60,000 bases of DNA from Chrysomallon squamiferum (GCA_012295275.1 CM022666.1:15300940-15360939); one strand, 5' to 3'. Shown: positions 26,130 through 56,540, numbered from the stretch's first letter. Notes: generated from the letters alone by a model not told the origin. Made by a program: numbers and translations.

Positions 26130-26400
26130 GGATAAGGAATGAAGGCAAGGAATGTTGAGGAAGGATTCTTCATAATAACAACAATATCTGACTACAAGGC
26201 AACAACAGAGTCTGTTTATGGGAAAATCAGTGACAGCAATGGATGTATAAATGTGTACAAAGAAAGTAGAATCATAGATATTATTCAGGAACAGCAAGGG
26301 AACACAAACATAACTCAGGAAAAAACATGAAGGCCGCTAACAGAAGCTTTGGGAAAATTAAGTCACTGAAAAGCACCAGGGATAAATATAAAAATGTAAA
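26130..26400 (+). mobile_element. Possible relic of a non-LTR retrotransposon coding region
   Basis: The conceptual translation from 26139 has a non-repetitive, better balanced composition than its surroundings. After one stop at 26328 it continues in frame with a segment encoding EALGKIKSLKST, which resembles the A-L-x-K-x-K-x-x-K-A-P-G motif just before the reverse transcriptase domain of LINE-like elements. There are no intact ends, no target-site duplications and no RT catalytic residues. The resemblance is weak. Confidence 0.25.
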
Positions 26401-26525
26401 TAATTTTTTTTTTTTATAAATGGTTTTGTATCTTTTCAATCAACAATTCTTTTTATTACCAATGATAGTAACATACATAACAAATGAAGAATGCATGTTA
26501 GCTCTCATTTCATTTTTGTCTGCGT

Positions 26526-26567
<42 letters not shown>

Positions 26568-26644
26568 AAGAAAAACCCTACAAGACTGAGTAAATGTTTG
26601 CAAATTTGATGTATTCTCAGTATATCATATTTTGTTTTAATAAA

Positions 26645-26675
<31 letters not shown>

Positions 26676-27027
26676 TAAAAATAAGAGAAAAATGCTAACA
26701 TACATGCATCCTCATTGCACTCACAGCTTTTTTTATTTTATACTTTATTAGTTATAAAAGGTTGAACAACTATATTATTGAGACAATATGCTCATATATA
26801 ATTCTTGGTGTTAATATAAAACAATACATGACAGAATCAGGAAGATTTGCATTATGGCAAAAATCAATAAAAGAAATATATTATCAACTTGATGAATATT
26901 CTACATAAATAAAATAAAGAAATTGCATCTGATTTAACACTTGTATGCAAGTAACTATAGACCAAAGTAAAATAGTTCAAGAACAAACAATTTGCATGGT
27001 CTACACCATTATGCTATATTCAGTTTA

Positions 27028-27585
27028 CTGTGTAACAGATTGCTCAGTGTATCTACAATATAACTGGTTGCTCAGTTTGTCTACAGTGTAATGCATTGCT
27101 CAGTCTGTCTACAGTGTTAAAGATTGCTCAGTCTGTCTACAGTGTTAAAAATTGCTCTGTCTGCATTGTTATGGATTGCTCAGTTTGTCTACATTGTTAT
27201 GGATTGCTCAGTCTGTCTACAGTGTTAAAGATTGCTCAGTCTGTCTACAGTGTTAAAAATTGCTCTGTCTGCATTGTTATGGATTGCTCAATCTGTCTAC
27301 ATTGTTAAAGATTTCTAAGTCTGTCTACATTGTTATGGATTGTGCAGTCTGTCTACAATATAATGGATTGTGCAGTCTGTCTACAATATAATGGATTGCT
27401 GAATCTGTCTACAGTGTTTTTGCTTAATCAATTGATCTACAGTATAATTAATTTCTTAGCGTTTACATTGCTGTATTGTCTACACTGCTCAGACTACAGT
27501 ATTATGCATTGCTCAGTGTTTCCTATTATAGATTACTCAGTTTGTCTACAGATTAATGGATTGCTCAGTCTGTCTACAGTTAAAT
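27028..27585. repeat. 28-bp minisatellite downstream of the coiled-coil gene
   Basis: About 20 diverged copies of ATTGCTCAGTCTGTCTACAG followed by TGTTAAAG or TGTTATGG. Some copies are shortened, and the 27119-27180 stretch recurs at 27229-27290, showing a higher-order duplication. It begins about 120 bases beyond the likely polyadenylation signal of the minus-strand gene to its right. Confidence 0.85.
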
Positions 27586-27699
27586 AGTTAACATTTATTA
27601 GTTATAATTTACACTTAACTGTTATAAAATATATAACAAAAATACAACAATTCGGTATAACACCATAGTCAAATATAACAGCTGTAAAAACTATGAAGA

Positions 27700-27899
27700 A
27701 ATTTTATTCATGCACATTTACCCTACAAATTACCAGTGAAATCAATTTCTGACTTTACTAAATGAGACATCAGCTTATTTCTACATCCTGGTGGACATTT
27801 TAACAGGACAGGGACTTCATTCATAAATTTATATAAACGACATTCAGCCTTTGACAAGCAGGGAACTAACATTATTAAGTTACAAGCTGGGCAAACTGC
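27700..27899 (-). other. 3' UTR of the coiled-coil gene
   Basis: Downstream of the TGA at 27902-27900, the first AATAAA on minus is at 27708-27703. This gives a 3' UTR of about 200 bases. The cleavage site itself is inferred. Confidence 0.45.
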
Positions 27900-30059
27900 T
27901 CAGTACAAAATCATTCCCTGTTCATTGATGCCAAGTCGTTTTTGCAGGTCAAAGGTCGTTCGCCTGAACTCATCCTCCATTGTGTACATCTTCTTCAGGT
28001 CTGCCTCAAACTTGTTTATCCTCCCTGAATTTGGTAAGGCTGATTTTGACCTCGGCTTCTTCACCTGGGCAACCTGCTCTTGTCCATTCTGGTTCATGTC
28101 TCTGGCAGAAGTCAAATTTGATTCATCTGTACTGTCCTGCTGATTTTTGTTGTCTTTCCTTGGAATAGGGTAAGTTGTTTCGTACTTGAGTGGACGTTCT
28201 TGTTTCACAGCGATAGGCGAAACTGTAGAAAAATTAGACAATCTGATTTTTATCTTCTGTTAGCATATCACAAGCATATCTTGATGTGAATAAATAAAAA
28301 AAAATAAAAACATAAAGTATACAAACTGTTTTTAAAAAATATTCACAAAATCATTCTGTTCTCACTGTCTCATTAAGCAAGTGATTATCAGTTTACAGAT
28401 TTTGACTCAGACAGAATTTAACAATTTAACAAGGACTCTCTCTCAAAATCAAAAAACGAATTTCAGTAGCGAGAGTGACATGACATTAGACAAAACACTC
28501 TCAGCATCTGCTAAGTTAAAGCTCTGTCACTTATGGAGTTAAACAGTGCCTTTAGTAATAGGAGAAAAACAATTAAAATACATCATGCATGCTTCCAAGT
28601 TGTGTTTCATTTGCTGTCAAGTTTTAATTAATGACAAATTATAACAAGAAGAGGATATGTCTGAAAATATTTGTGATCTGCCTTCATTTTTCTGTAGTCA
28701 TAAGATAAAAGCATTCAGAGCAAACTGATATTTTCTAAAGTATTTTCTGTTGTTAGAAAAATGCTTTTATTCCGTGATGCCATGACTCCAGTTGATGAAG
28801 GATAAAATGGTTGCACACAGATATGTTTTACTATCATACTTTGATATGAGTGATGACAGGTCGTTTACGGTAAAAAAAACCAATTATAAAAATATAAAGA
28901 ATCTTTTTACACTGTTAGTCTGTTCTGAAACAGGTAAACAAAGATTTTTCTTACTTTTCTCAGTATTGTAGCCGGCACTTTTAGGTCTGGATCTCAAGTA
29001 GTCCTGTCTCCTCTGCAAAACTGCACTGCATGGACGTGACTTCTTCTCACTGGCATCAACAACATCGTTGATGTCAAACAGATTCGACTGAGATTAAAAA
29101 AATGACACAGATTAAATGTCACTTGGGTGAGATTCAGAATGATGTGCAGACAGAAACAGTACAGAAACAGGAGAACAAACATGCTTAGTGTTTATTGAAA
29201 CCAAAATGAATTCTAGTGAAAATAAGATATTTAACAAAAATAGATTCAATTAATGATATAGTTATATCTGTAGCTATATCTCTATCTGAATCTGTAACTA
29301 CATCTATCTGTCTGTGTGTATGTGTGTGTGTGTGTGTGTGTGTGCATTTGAATATATACAAACACACACACACACACACATATATAATGTAATGACATTA
29401 CTTGATATACTTGTATGTATATTATCACAGAGACCTAATTAAACTGTGTTAGTATCTTTTAAGTCAGTGTTCTTTTAAGTGATTGTCTTGTTGCCTTTAT
29501 TTTTGTAATGGTCAGCTTGCACTTATACTAAGCTGTTCTGATGAAATGTGCTCTTCACAGAAAATGTCATTATTTGAAATTTTCAAAGAATACAGACAAC
29601 CTTAATCAGGGCTGGCAGATGGCGAGAATTTGTGAGTTGTAATTAAAATGTGGCTGAGACTGAGTCTAATTCATTTTCACTACTCAACTTTTCACAGAAA
29701 TAAAAATAACCTCATCTTAAAGCATTTGTTGTTAACACCTTTTAGAATGCTGCACCAACAATGAGAATCAAGCTGTTGGCAACTGTTGAGTTCTTTGCAC
29801 ATTTGCATTGTTTTCTTGGTGTATGTGTTGTTGTTCTTTGTGTGGGTTTTAGTCACAGGTGTTTGTTTGTGGTATAAAATGTTTATGTTATCACAAACTA
29901 TATCTGCATCTGTTTTTTTCATTAATATCTTGTTTGTGCTAATTTCATGTATTACAGTGGCTGTCTGTCTACACACACATCTATACATACATACACACAC
30001 AGCTTTTGTATGTCCATATGTAAATATACAGCCACGTACACATTCTTACATATATTCTC

Positions 30060-30090
<31 letters not shown>

Positions 30091-30594
30091 GACACACACA
30101 CAAACAGACACACACACACAAACACAGACACACACACAAACATACACAGACAGACACACACACACAAACACAGACAGACAAACATACATTTATTAACAAC
30201 ACAAGTTGATATACCTGGATGTATCTGTGTGGGTTGTCATATGAATCATGTCTTACATATATTCTCTCACACATGCAGACACAGACACTGACACACACAC
30301 ACACACACAGACACACAGACGTACATACATTTATTAACAACACAAGCTGATATACCTGGACGTATCTGTGAGGGTTGTCATATGAATCCTGTCTCACCCA
30401 AGGTCTGTCTGCCAGTTTTTCTGCAAACCTCTCAGCGTCCCCCTCCCCATGGGACTGTGCAGTCTGTGAAATCAAACATCACAGAAACACGTTTTAAATT
30501 TCACACTATTACTGTTTATTACTGATGTTATTTATTAACATACTTTATTACTTTTATTGTTATTGTTGTTATTATCATTATTATTTTAATTTAA

Positions 30595-30631
<37 letters not shown>

Positions 30632-30692
30632 GTTATTTATTTATTATTAATATTATTTATTTATTATTGATATTATTTATTTATTTATTATG

Positions 30693-30734
<42 letters not shown>

Positions 30735-30891
30735 TAATTAATTAATTAATTAATCTAATGAACAGTAACATAAGAAATCAAAAGATTTTTGTTCACAATT
30801 GAAAACCATGTAACAGCATACAGACTAAAACAGCTGCAGAAGAATAACTACAGAATAACTTTTAGGTACACATCATCACTTATTCCACATT

Positions 30892-30950
<59 letters not shown>

Positions 30951-33872
30951 ATAAAAATATACCAGCACTTGTTACAAGGTAGAACAGAAGAGGTAAGGAT
31001 GGACACCCTCTGTAAAAATACACAGATCTGCTTCTAAAAATATATGTATATATATATTTCACAAAAAAAAGAAACCTTGCAGTCGTTGTTGTTTGCAGAC
31101 CAGTTTTTTGGACCTGTTGGCTCAATGAACAACTCTTTCAGAGTGACGTTTTGTACGTCGCTGTTGTTGTTGTTGCTCTGTGTGCGTTGCATTCCTGCGG
31201 ATCTGGAGCGAACTCTCTGCCTGACACCACTAGGTGGTCGTTTTGCTAAACCCTGCAGTGAAACAGATTATTAGTGGATTAGTAAGTGACTCTACAGTGG
31301 AGCAGATTAGCTCAGTGAATTTGTAATATAATAGATTAGTAGGTGAATTTTCAGTGTAGTAGATTATCTCAGTGAATTTGTAATGTAATGGATTGATTAA
31401 CGAATTTTCAGTGTAGTAGATTATCTCAGAGAATTTGTAATGTAATGGATTGATTAGTGAATTATCTCAGTGAATTTGTAGTATAATAGATTAGTAAGTG
31501 AATCTTCAGTGTAGTAGATTATCTCAGTGAATCTGTGATGTAATAGATTAGTAAGTGAATTTACAGTGTAGTAGATTATCTCAGTGAATCTGTAATGTAA
31601 TGGATTAGTAGGTGAATTTACAGTGTAGTAGATTATCTCAGTGAATTTGTAATGTAATAGATTAGTAAGTGAATTTACAGTGTAGTAAATTATCTCAGTG
31701 AATCTGTAATGTAATGGATTGATTAGTGAATTTTGTGTGGATTGTCCCATTGAATAGAAGAATAATGAATTATGTCAGTGAGATTTTTCATGCATTGGAT
31801 TTTCTTAACGAATTGTAGAGTAACGGGTTAATCAGTGAATCTTCATTCTAATTGATTGTAGCAGATAATCCACAGTGTAATCAGTGAATTTTTAACCCAT
31901 TGGGTTATATTTGTGTATCACAGAGTAATGGATTTTTTTGATTTTTTAAAAATGCAATGTAATCGATATCTGGATAATCATAATGAATAAGAAAAAAAAA
32001 AGATTATCTCAGGAAATTTCTAATATCAGATTATCTGGATTATAAATAGTAATGGATTATTTCTGAAGTAACAGGCTATCTGAATTACCAGAATGATTGA
32101 GTGAATTTTATGCATTGTTAAAAAATATATCACTGAATCAGTTGTACAGTGCATTTACTTTTTGGCTTTAAAGTGCTCCAAACTGCTCTGAAAACTGCTG
32201 TTTAACTGATTACATCATATTAATATGTCTCTTTTGAGGAACATCCTTTCTTTGTGTGATGCATGAATACATCACTGGAAGGATAACATCAATAAATATA
32301 CAGTCATGATTATTTTTAGTGATCTGCTGTTTAACAAACCTTCCACATTTCCAAGTTAGTTATTAAAGATGGCAGTTACTTTTATGTCTGTTTAACTTAC
32401 CATCAGAAGATTCATTGTTTTTGCTTACCTTGTTGAAAGAGGTGAGAAACTGCTTGTCAACCTGCTGCTGCAAATTGGCTACACTGCTTGCACCCAGACG
32501 CTTTGAAAACTGTGTCATCTCTCTTTGGTGTGAGGCCATTAACTCTTCCATATAGAGTGATCTCCCTTCAATGTATTCCTGCTGTCTGTGCTGTATTTCC
32601 TTCTTCACTGCGTCATACTCCTTTTGTAGAAGCTTCAGAGAAAGTCTTTCCCAGTTTTTAACAGCTGTTGACTATCAGAAGAAAGAAAAAATTCTAGTTT
32701 GAAATAGGTAAAGACAAAAAGTCTAATTTTATATAAACAACAATTACAGTAAATACTGATCAATATTTTGATTCAGTGGATGAATCTGAAAATCAAAGGT
32801 AATCATAAATCAAGTACACAAAAGAAACTACAGCAAAGAAGAAAGAACTTTAAGTAATTCACCTTTTCATTGGCTAGATTCATGTCAAACATACCGTTCA
32901 GTTCCACCCCTAAAACATAAAATAAATGAAGAAAAAATGTATTTTACATGATAAATTTAAGAAATGTAATTGTAAACTTTTAGTAGTAATTCATCTACAT
33001 TTACACTTAGTATTAATAAACTCTTTTACTTTTACACAGTGCATAAATTTTTCAAATAAACACAAAAGAACAAAGAAATAAACAAATAAAAAACAACAAC
33101 ACCCCCCAAAAAGCCAAAAAACAATTAAGTAACAAAATAATTAAAGACAAAGAAATGATTAAAATAATAGTTTTTATGACAAAAATATTCCTATACTTCC
33201 TGATATCCTGATTCAATTACAGAAATTTACATTCCATCACTGAAACCCCACACAGACATACAAACCTACCCAGTTACTTACATTTTTTTTTAAACAAAGA
33301 ACAAACAGGAAATACGCAACACAACAATAATTAAAATATAAGTAAATAAATAAATAGTCAAGCTTACCGACAATATTTGCCAAATGTAAATTTGCTGTTT
33401 TATCTCCATGCCACGATCTGAAGAAGATAAATAAAAATAATAACTGACATGCAAACGCAGCCACACACACAAACACACGCACACTCACCTATATTACCGT
33501 ATCTGTCTGTCAGACTCTATAATCTCTCTTTGTCCATTTGTATGTTTCTCTCTGTGTATCTGTCTGTCTATCTATCTGTATGTATGTCTCTATATGTCTG
33601 GCTCTATAAATTGGCCTAGTCAACAGCCCACAAAATAAATGTATTATATATCAATAGCCGACTGTCCAGTAGGACATTACAATTTGTATTTGTTCTTATT
33701 ACCTTTTGATGAGTGACACAAGAACTGCAATTTGATCCTCTAGCTGTTTGGTCTGACTTCTGCTTGTCTGTAACTCCTTGCGAAGATCTGATACAGCTTC
33801 CAGCAGTTCCTTGTTCGACTGATTTTCCCGACGATGATTTTTACACTTGCATGTGCACATAATAGAAGGCAT
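27900..33872 (-). CDS. Uncharacterised coiled-coil protein, possibly ciliary or centrosomal
   Basis: Eight exons on minus: 33872-33703, 33417-33368, 32909-32863, 32671-32429, 31252-31076, 30463-30356, 29087-28955, 28222-27900 (TGA); GT/AG junctions in frame, 416 aa. The N-terminus is Cys-rich (MPSIMCTCKCK), followed by a heptad-patterned helix at about 17-57 and a second helical, Glu/Lys/Gln-rich region at about 90-150 from exon 4. The middle and C-terminal thirds are basic, Ser/Pro-rich and probably disordered, with repeated R-P-K-S-A / R-S-K-S-A motifs, and end in a conserved-looking amphipathic segment (FEADLKKMYTMEDEFRRTTF, 371-390). There is no signal peptide, membrane segment or catalytic motif. 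I do not recognise the family. A perfect RFX X-box 1.26 kb upstream, together with the coiled coils, hints at a cilium or centrosome role; that is inference. Confidence 0.82.
30060..30310. repeat. CA-rich microsatellite and partial exon copy in the coiled-coil gene intron 6
   Basis: Interrupted (CA)n/(CAGA)n fills 30058-30185 and 30285-30310. Between them, 30212-30258 is a copy of the 3' end of exon 6 with its donor: it would encode DSYDNPHRYIQ followed by GTATATC, against DSYDNPHRYVQ plus GTATATC in the real exon at 30352-30395. Both are preceded by the same ATTTATTAACAACACAAG block. The copy has no acceptor and carries changes, so it looks like non-functional duplicated sequence. Confidence 0.8.
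30896..30949. repeat. (GT)n microsatellite
   Basis: An almost pure GT run of about 27 units within intron 5 of the minus-strand coiled-coil gene, about 125 bases beyond the exon 5 donor. Confidence 0.95.
31256..31750. repeat. 57-bp minisatellite beside the exon 5 acceptor of the coiled-coil gene
   Basis: Seven or eight copies of a 57-bp unit built on CAGTGTAGTAGATTATCTCA and GTGAATTTGTAATGTAATGG. CAGTGTAG recurs at 31352, 31409, 31507, 31564, 31621 and 31678; the 98-base gap reflects a partly deleted unit. The most diverged copy starts right at the acceptor (CTGCAG at 31253-31258), and more decayed copies trail on to about 32000. Because 57 is a multiple of three, a 98-codon frame stays open on minus (31750-31454) with a 19-residue period. 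I treat it as non-coding. Confidence 0.88.
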
Positions 33873-35996
33873 GATTCTTCTTCTTAAAAATAAAAATAAA
33901 AATAAATAAATATAAAATTAGAAATTGTTCAATTCTTTGTACTTTAGTAAATAGATTCCTGAAAGTCTGTATTGTTACTGTTACAGAAACAAGTATGCTG
34001 TAATAGCTGGAAAGGTTCTACTTCTCAAAAAAATAAAAACATGAAACAAAGTAAAAAAATAAATTTAAAAATTGTGAAATTCTACATTATTAAAATATAA
34101 TAATAATAATAAATAACAAAATCCTCGAGGTCTGTATAATAATTATTAAAGGTACATTCTTTACAGCAGTCATTGTTGTTTTGAAGAAAGAAAACAAATA
34201 AGAAATTCAAATTAATAATATTAATAATTTATATCATCTTAAATATCTACATAATAATTATTAAAGTTGAAAATAAATGTAAAACCAAGTACTGTGGTTC
34301 TGAACAAAAAATAATTAATTTTAAAATATCTTACAAAAATTTTAAATTTTAAAAATAAAAAATGGTTAAATTGTGAAATTTCAATATATCTGACTAGTAT
34401 TTCATATCAAACAGTTTGTATAAACTTGAATATCTACATAATAATTTTTTTTAAAGTGATTATTTTTTAAATATATATAAACACAGTATGTTACAATTCC
34501 AGTGATGATAAAAGCAGAATAATACAGATATCTCCTTTTTCTTTTGATCTACTTTGGGAAATATCTTCCTTTTTTTTACCGTTAACAGAATTTCTATATT
34601 TTGTGATTTAAAAGTTTTTAGTTTCTCTTTCCATTTTGGCTGTACTTATTTATCCTGTCTGGATCTTATTTGTGCTCGGTGCTATCTGATCACTACAATA
34701 CTTTTTTCTGTTTTGAATATATCTTTATTTTAAGGTACTGCTTTCCAGAGAAAGCTTTTAACAGTTTCAGTATCTGGGGTTGGGATTAGTGTCAATTTCT
34801 GACACATGTTAGCCTGCTTAGTCTTAGCACTATGATGATAATTTTGTATAATCAAATAATAACTTTATATATTATTTTTGGAAGTTTGTGTCACTGTGTA
34901 CAGCTTGTATTATTTCATATAATAATTATTCAATACTGATTTTTTCACAACTAAGAAAAAGATAATAAAATAAAGAAAAGAAAAAAATTATATAATAATA
35001 ATAATAATAATAAAACAAAACTCCCACAAAAACCAACAAATCCCTGTTTACATGGATGAGGAACTCTTTCCAATAAATAACTATGAAAATAAAATAAGAT
35101 ATTAACATAATAATAAAAATATTATTTTGTTACCATGGCAACCATGGTTTTTAATCTTTTAAAACGTTTGTTTCATTTATATTATATTATTAAAAGAAAA
35201 ATATTTTAAAAGAAATACCAATTCCAAACTTCAAAGAAAATTTTCTTTTTAAAATTTCATTTAATTTGACACAAGAAGAAATGTATTATTTTAATCATTA
35301 AATGAAACTGACGATAAAATATTTTTATATCGAAATACAATATTATAATTATAAATATCGCATATTCGTACATACCTCTGATGTGTTATTTATTACTTAT
35401 ATATTTAAATATACGGTTGAATTTAAAACAAAACATTAAAGAAAATGTCCAAAACATTGATGAATGTTCGTTTCTTGGCGTCCATGTTGTTTACGTTCAG
35501 TCTCGGGCTAAAATAGGGACTTTAAAATTAAACAGTAAAATAATCCGAAACGAAATATATTAAAACTTACACTGCTAGACGTAAACGAGGTCATCCTTAT
35601 ATGAAATGGGACTATTTTATAGTGGCAGCTGCCTAAAGACTTTGTTTTAAATCAGTTGTATACCAATAAACTCAAAATACTTTGAAGTAGACAAACAAGT
35701 TCCGTAATTATCAATTTTAATTTATAGAATCCTTTCCAGATGTACAAAAATGATCACGTTTTATATGTCGAATTATTGCAATAAATCAAAGAACACATAT
35801 AATAAATAATGTATGTATATATAATCCACTTAAATATATTAATTTTATTGTAAATCATAACAGTTATTTCTTATTTAATAAATTATCACCAGCAGAAAAC
35901 GTATTTTGAATTTCTTAAATCGTGAAACCGGAAGTATTTTCTGATACAAATTTTGTCACACAAATATTCGTAACTCGTATTTATAGTTTGATAAAT
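33873..35996. promoter_or_regulatory. Shared 5' region of the coiled-coil gene and PDCD6
   Basis: Head-to-head interval of 2.1 kb. Near the PDCD6 side an ETS-type ACCGGAAGT lies at 35927-35935, 62 bases before its ATG. A somewhat GC-richer patch at 35450-35640 contains, on minus, a TATAAAA-like element near 35620 and a strong donor (GTAAGT, 35575-35570). With an acceptor TTTTTAAG just before the minus ATG at 33872, this could be a 5' UTR exon of the coiled-coil gene. The remainder is AT-rich with TAA runs (34100, 34995) and no coding signal. Confidence 0.45.
35129..35142. promoter_or_regulatory. Palindromic RFX X-box
   Basis: GTTACCATGGCAAC fits the RFX consensus GTNRCC-N(0-3)-RGYAAC exactly, with both half sites perfect. 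RFX factors bind such X-boxes to switch on ciliary genes in animals. It lies 1257 bases upstream of the coiled-coil gene ATG and 855 bases upstream of the PDCD6 ATG. A match this good is unlikely by chance in a 2-kb AT-rich interval, but occupancy and target gene are inferred. Confidence 0.6.
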
Positions 35997-40816
<4,820 letters not shown>

Positions 40817-41292
40817 ATGCAACAATATTTACATTTACTTGCTCACTTGATCTACAGTTCAAAAACATTATATATAAAGCCATTATAAAGCCTTTTGCTG
40901 GCTTGAATTAACTTTTCTTTTAATTATAAAATGAACACAATACTGATTAAATTAATATGTTAATCACAAGTTTACACACAAATTCTTGGGATTTTAAATT
41001 TTCTACTGGTGCATAGTGTTTTTATTGTTGAAGGGGGACAATTCTAAAGTTTTTCAGTTTATTTCAAGTAATATCCTAAATCATGTTACTTGCCTGCCTC
41101 CACAAAATAAATGAATCAATCTCGGCACATACTAAAGTTCATTAAATTGTTTTTGTAATGAGTAATACACTCTGGATTTGTAATAATTACACGAGGATAT
41201 TATGTATTCATTAACAGAGGGGTTTTAACTCTAGAATTTGTTTGAATTTATATTATTCTATAATATAGATCTCCATATATCTTCTTCTTTTT

Positions 41293-41330
<38 letters not shown>

Positions 41331-42083
41331 GTGCTTTATTTAGCTGTTGACAAAAAAGTTAAAAGTAAATTAATGTATAATTACTGTAATTACACTATAT
41401 TTACTTTTATCCACATAACAGAAATATATTTCTTTTAGAGACATAACAGAAATATACTAATTTAATTAAATTAAAAACAGTAATAATGAGTTTAATCAAA
41501 TGAGATTATGGAAATTGTAACTTCTCTTGAAATATTAAGTTAATAATAATAATAATAATAATCAATAATAATAATAATAAAAAAAATTATATATATATAT
41601 AGAATATAGAGATAGAAGTCATAAGTAACTGAAAACATATAACTATCTAGAAGTAACTGAAAGAAAGCGAACATGAATCGAACGGATATGACGTTTTTAT
41701 ACAGTGACGTCTTATCTCCATAAATGTTTTATGTCACTTCCTGTTTACCGTACAAAGCTTTCTTTGTTGTCCATGAATACAAGTAACTCATGAGGCATGG
41801 ACATTTTTCTCAGGATTGATTTTATTACATAAATCATTAGTGGCGTCACTTCATCAGTGTGTTATCTTAATAAGTACTGAATTATTTACCAAATTAATAT
41901 AATAATTGTATTAATAGAAGTTAATGTAATCTTCAGAGCAACAGAATCATTCTTCGTTTCAGTAGGTGTTAATATTATGAAGTCAGATACGTGAAGTATT
42001 TATGTATTCGTTTGGTCACAGTATGGAAGGAAATATTAAGTATTGTATAATTATATAAACGTCAGTTTATGCCCTAGAACATT

Positions 42084-42179
<96 letters not shown>

Positions 42180-43167
42180 TAATTAATTAATTAATTTAAT
42201 TTTTGATATCCTACATTATTAAAGTAAACTTAATTAGGTCCAAAAGAAATCCACAATATACTTTCTGAAAGTAGCTTTAAATGTAAAATGTACTATGAAA
42301 TCAATAAAATAAATATTATTTATTGTTGCGGACAATATAAGATGGCCGATTTGTGGAATAATAATATAAATATTCGTGCATACATCGTGTGAATTATAAA
42401 AGTGCTTTATTCTCATTATTTTGTACATTCCTTGTAATACGTAGTTGAAATAAAGATTTACTTACAATTTAGTTTCATTCTTCTTTTTTTTTTTTTTTTT
42501 TTTTTTTTAAAATTAGAATAATGTATACCAAGATGGCTGAGCTGATTAATAAAAACAATTAATTGGTTTATTACTCTGTGCTGTTCGTTTTGTATACAGA
42601 CCGTCTCCTCCTCCTCCTTGATTGTTTGATTAAAAAGGTGATACGGTTGGAAGTTACTACAGAATCAAATATGACAAAATGCGCATTTTGCTGCATATCA
42701 TTTTAAAAACAATTATTTTGACAATACTGCTGTGCACACAAATACAAACATACACGTTGAAGAAAAATGTATAAATAAAATTACTTCTATCAAACAATTA
42801 TATATTTCTTTAGATGTAAAATGTAATGCATCAAGAAACATATTTTCTGAAAGATGAAACCACCAAAACATTTCTTGGGACAAGAACTGTACATCTGTAT
42901 TGGATGTTTGAATTACAATTGGGCACTGCATTCTGCATGAATTAATACAGCCAATGGTGACTGACACATACTCTTTTGTAGAAATGGTAGTTGGTCACGG
43001 GAATATTGGTTCATTTAGAAAGTTATGATACTGTTAAAAAGCCAACGACGACGATCAATTTGAACGAAAACGAAATTCGTTTGTAATGGTTTCAAAATGA
43101 AAGGGAAATAATCCACTGTCGCAACCCTTTCCTAACAGAGGTCGCCCTTGTTAGAAAATACCAGCCG
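40817..43167. other. PDCD6 3' UTR and intergenic region before ZNF341
   Basis: PDCD6 3' UTR to about 41130 (AATAAA at 41106). Then AT-rich sequence with a TA tract (41298-41328), a TAA run (41542-41580), a long (TTA)n run (42092-42180) and a T run (42484-42509). No supported gene. The ZNF341 promoter and UTR should lie at the right edge; a CRE-like TGACGTC at 41705 and an ETS-like CACTTCCTG at 41735 lie about 1.4 kb upstream of its ATG. Confidence 0.5.
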
Positions 43168-55894
<12,727 letters not shown>

Positions 55895-56496
55895 ATCATA
55901 ATAGTGTTTTTTTTCATTTGTTTACCGATTATTATTATTGTTGTTAAAAATTCATTGCGTTGTTAATATTATTTATTTATTATAATTTAATATTAATATT
56001 GTTCTCATAATAGTTTTTTTTTTTTAATTATTAAATATTATTAATTAATTATTTTTTATTATTTATTTATTATAATTTAATATTAATATTGTTCTCATAA
56101 TATATATATTTTTTAATTATTAAATATTATTAATTAATTATTTAGTATTATTTATTAATTTATCATTATTTTCATGATTATTAAATATTACTGATATTAT
56201 TATTATTTTTTCTTTTATTATTAAATATTTGTATTACTATTATTACTATTATTACTATTATTATTATTATTATTATTATTATCATCATCATTATTATTAT
56301 ATTATTATTATCATTATTATTTAATCATCATCACCGTTATTATTGTTTTCTTCTTTTTTATTGTTTATTATCACCATCATCACCATCAATATTATTATGG
56401 TTTGAGAATGGAAGAAAATATTGTATATGTTGTGTTATGTACTGAGCAGGTTAAAACAGTTTAAAAACATCGTCATTGACATTATTATTACTTAAA

Positions 56497-56540
<44 letters not shown>

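Larger units (their letters stand above)
22891..27699. other. Intergenic region upstream of TRIP13, no supported gene
   Basis: Contains a (TAA)n run at 23408-23467, GT microsatellites at 24640-24671 and 26522-26549, TA tracts near 25700 and 25855, a possible retrotransposon relic at 26130-26400 and a 28-bp minisatellite at 27028-27585. The TRIP13 promoter should lie just right of 22890, but I see no TATA box or clear initiator there. Confidence 0.5.
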
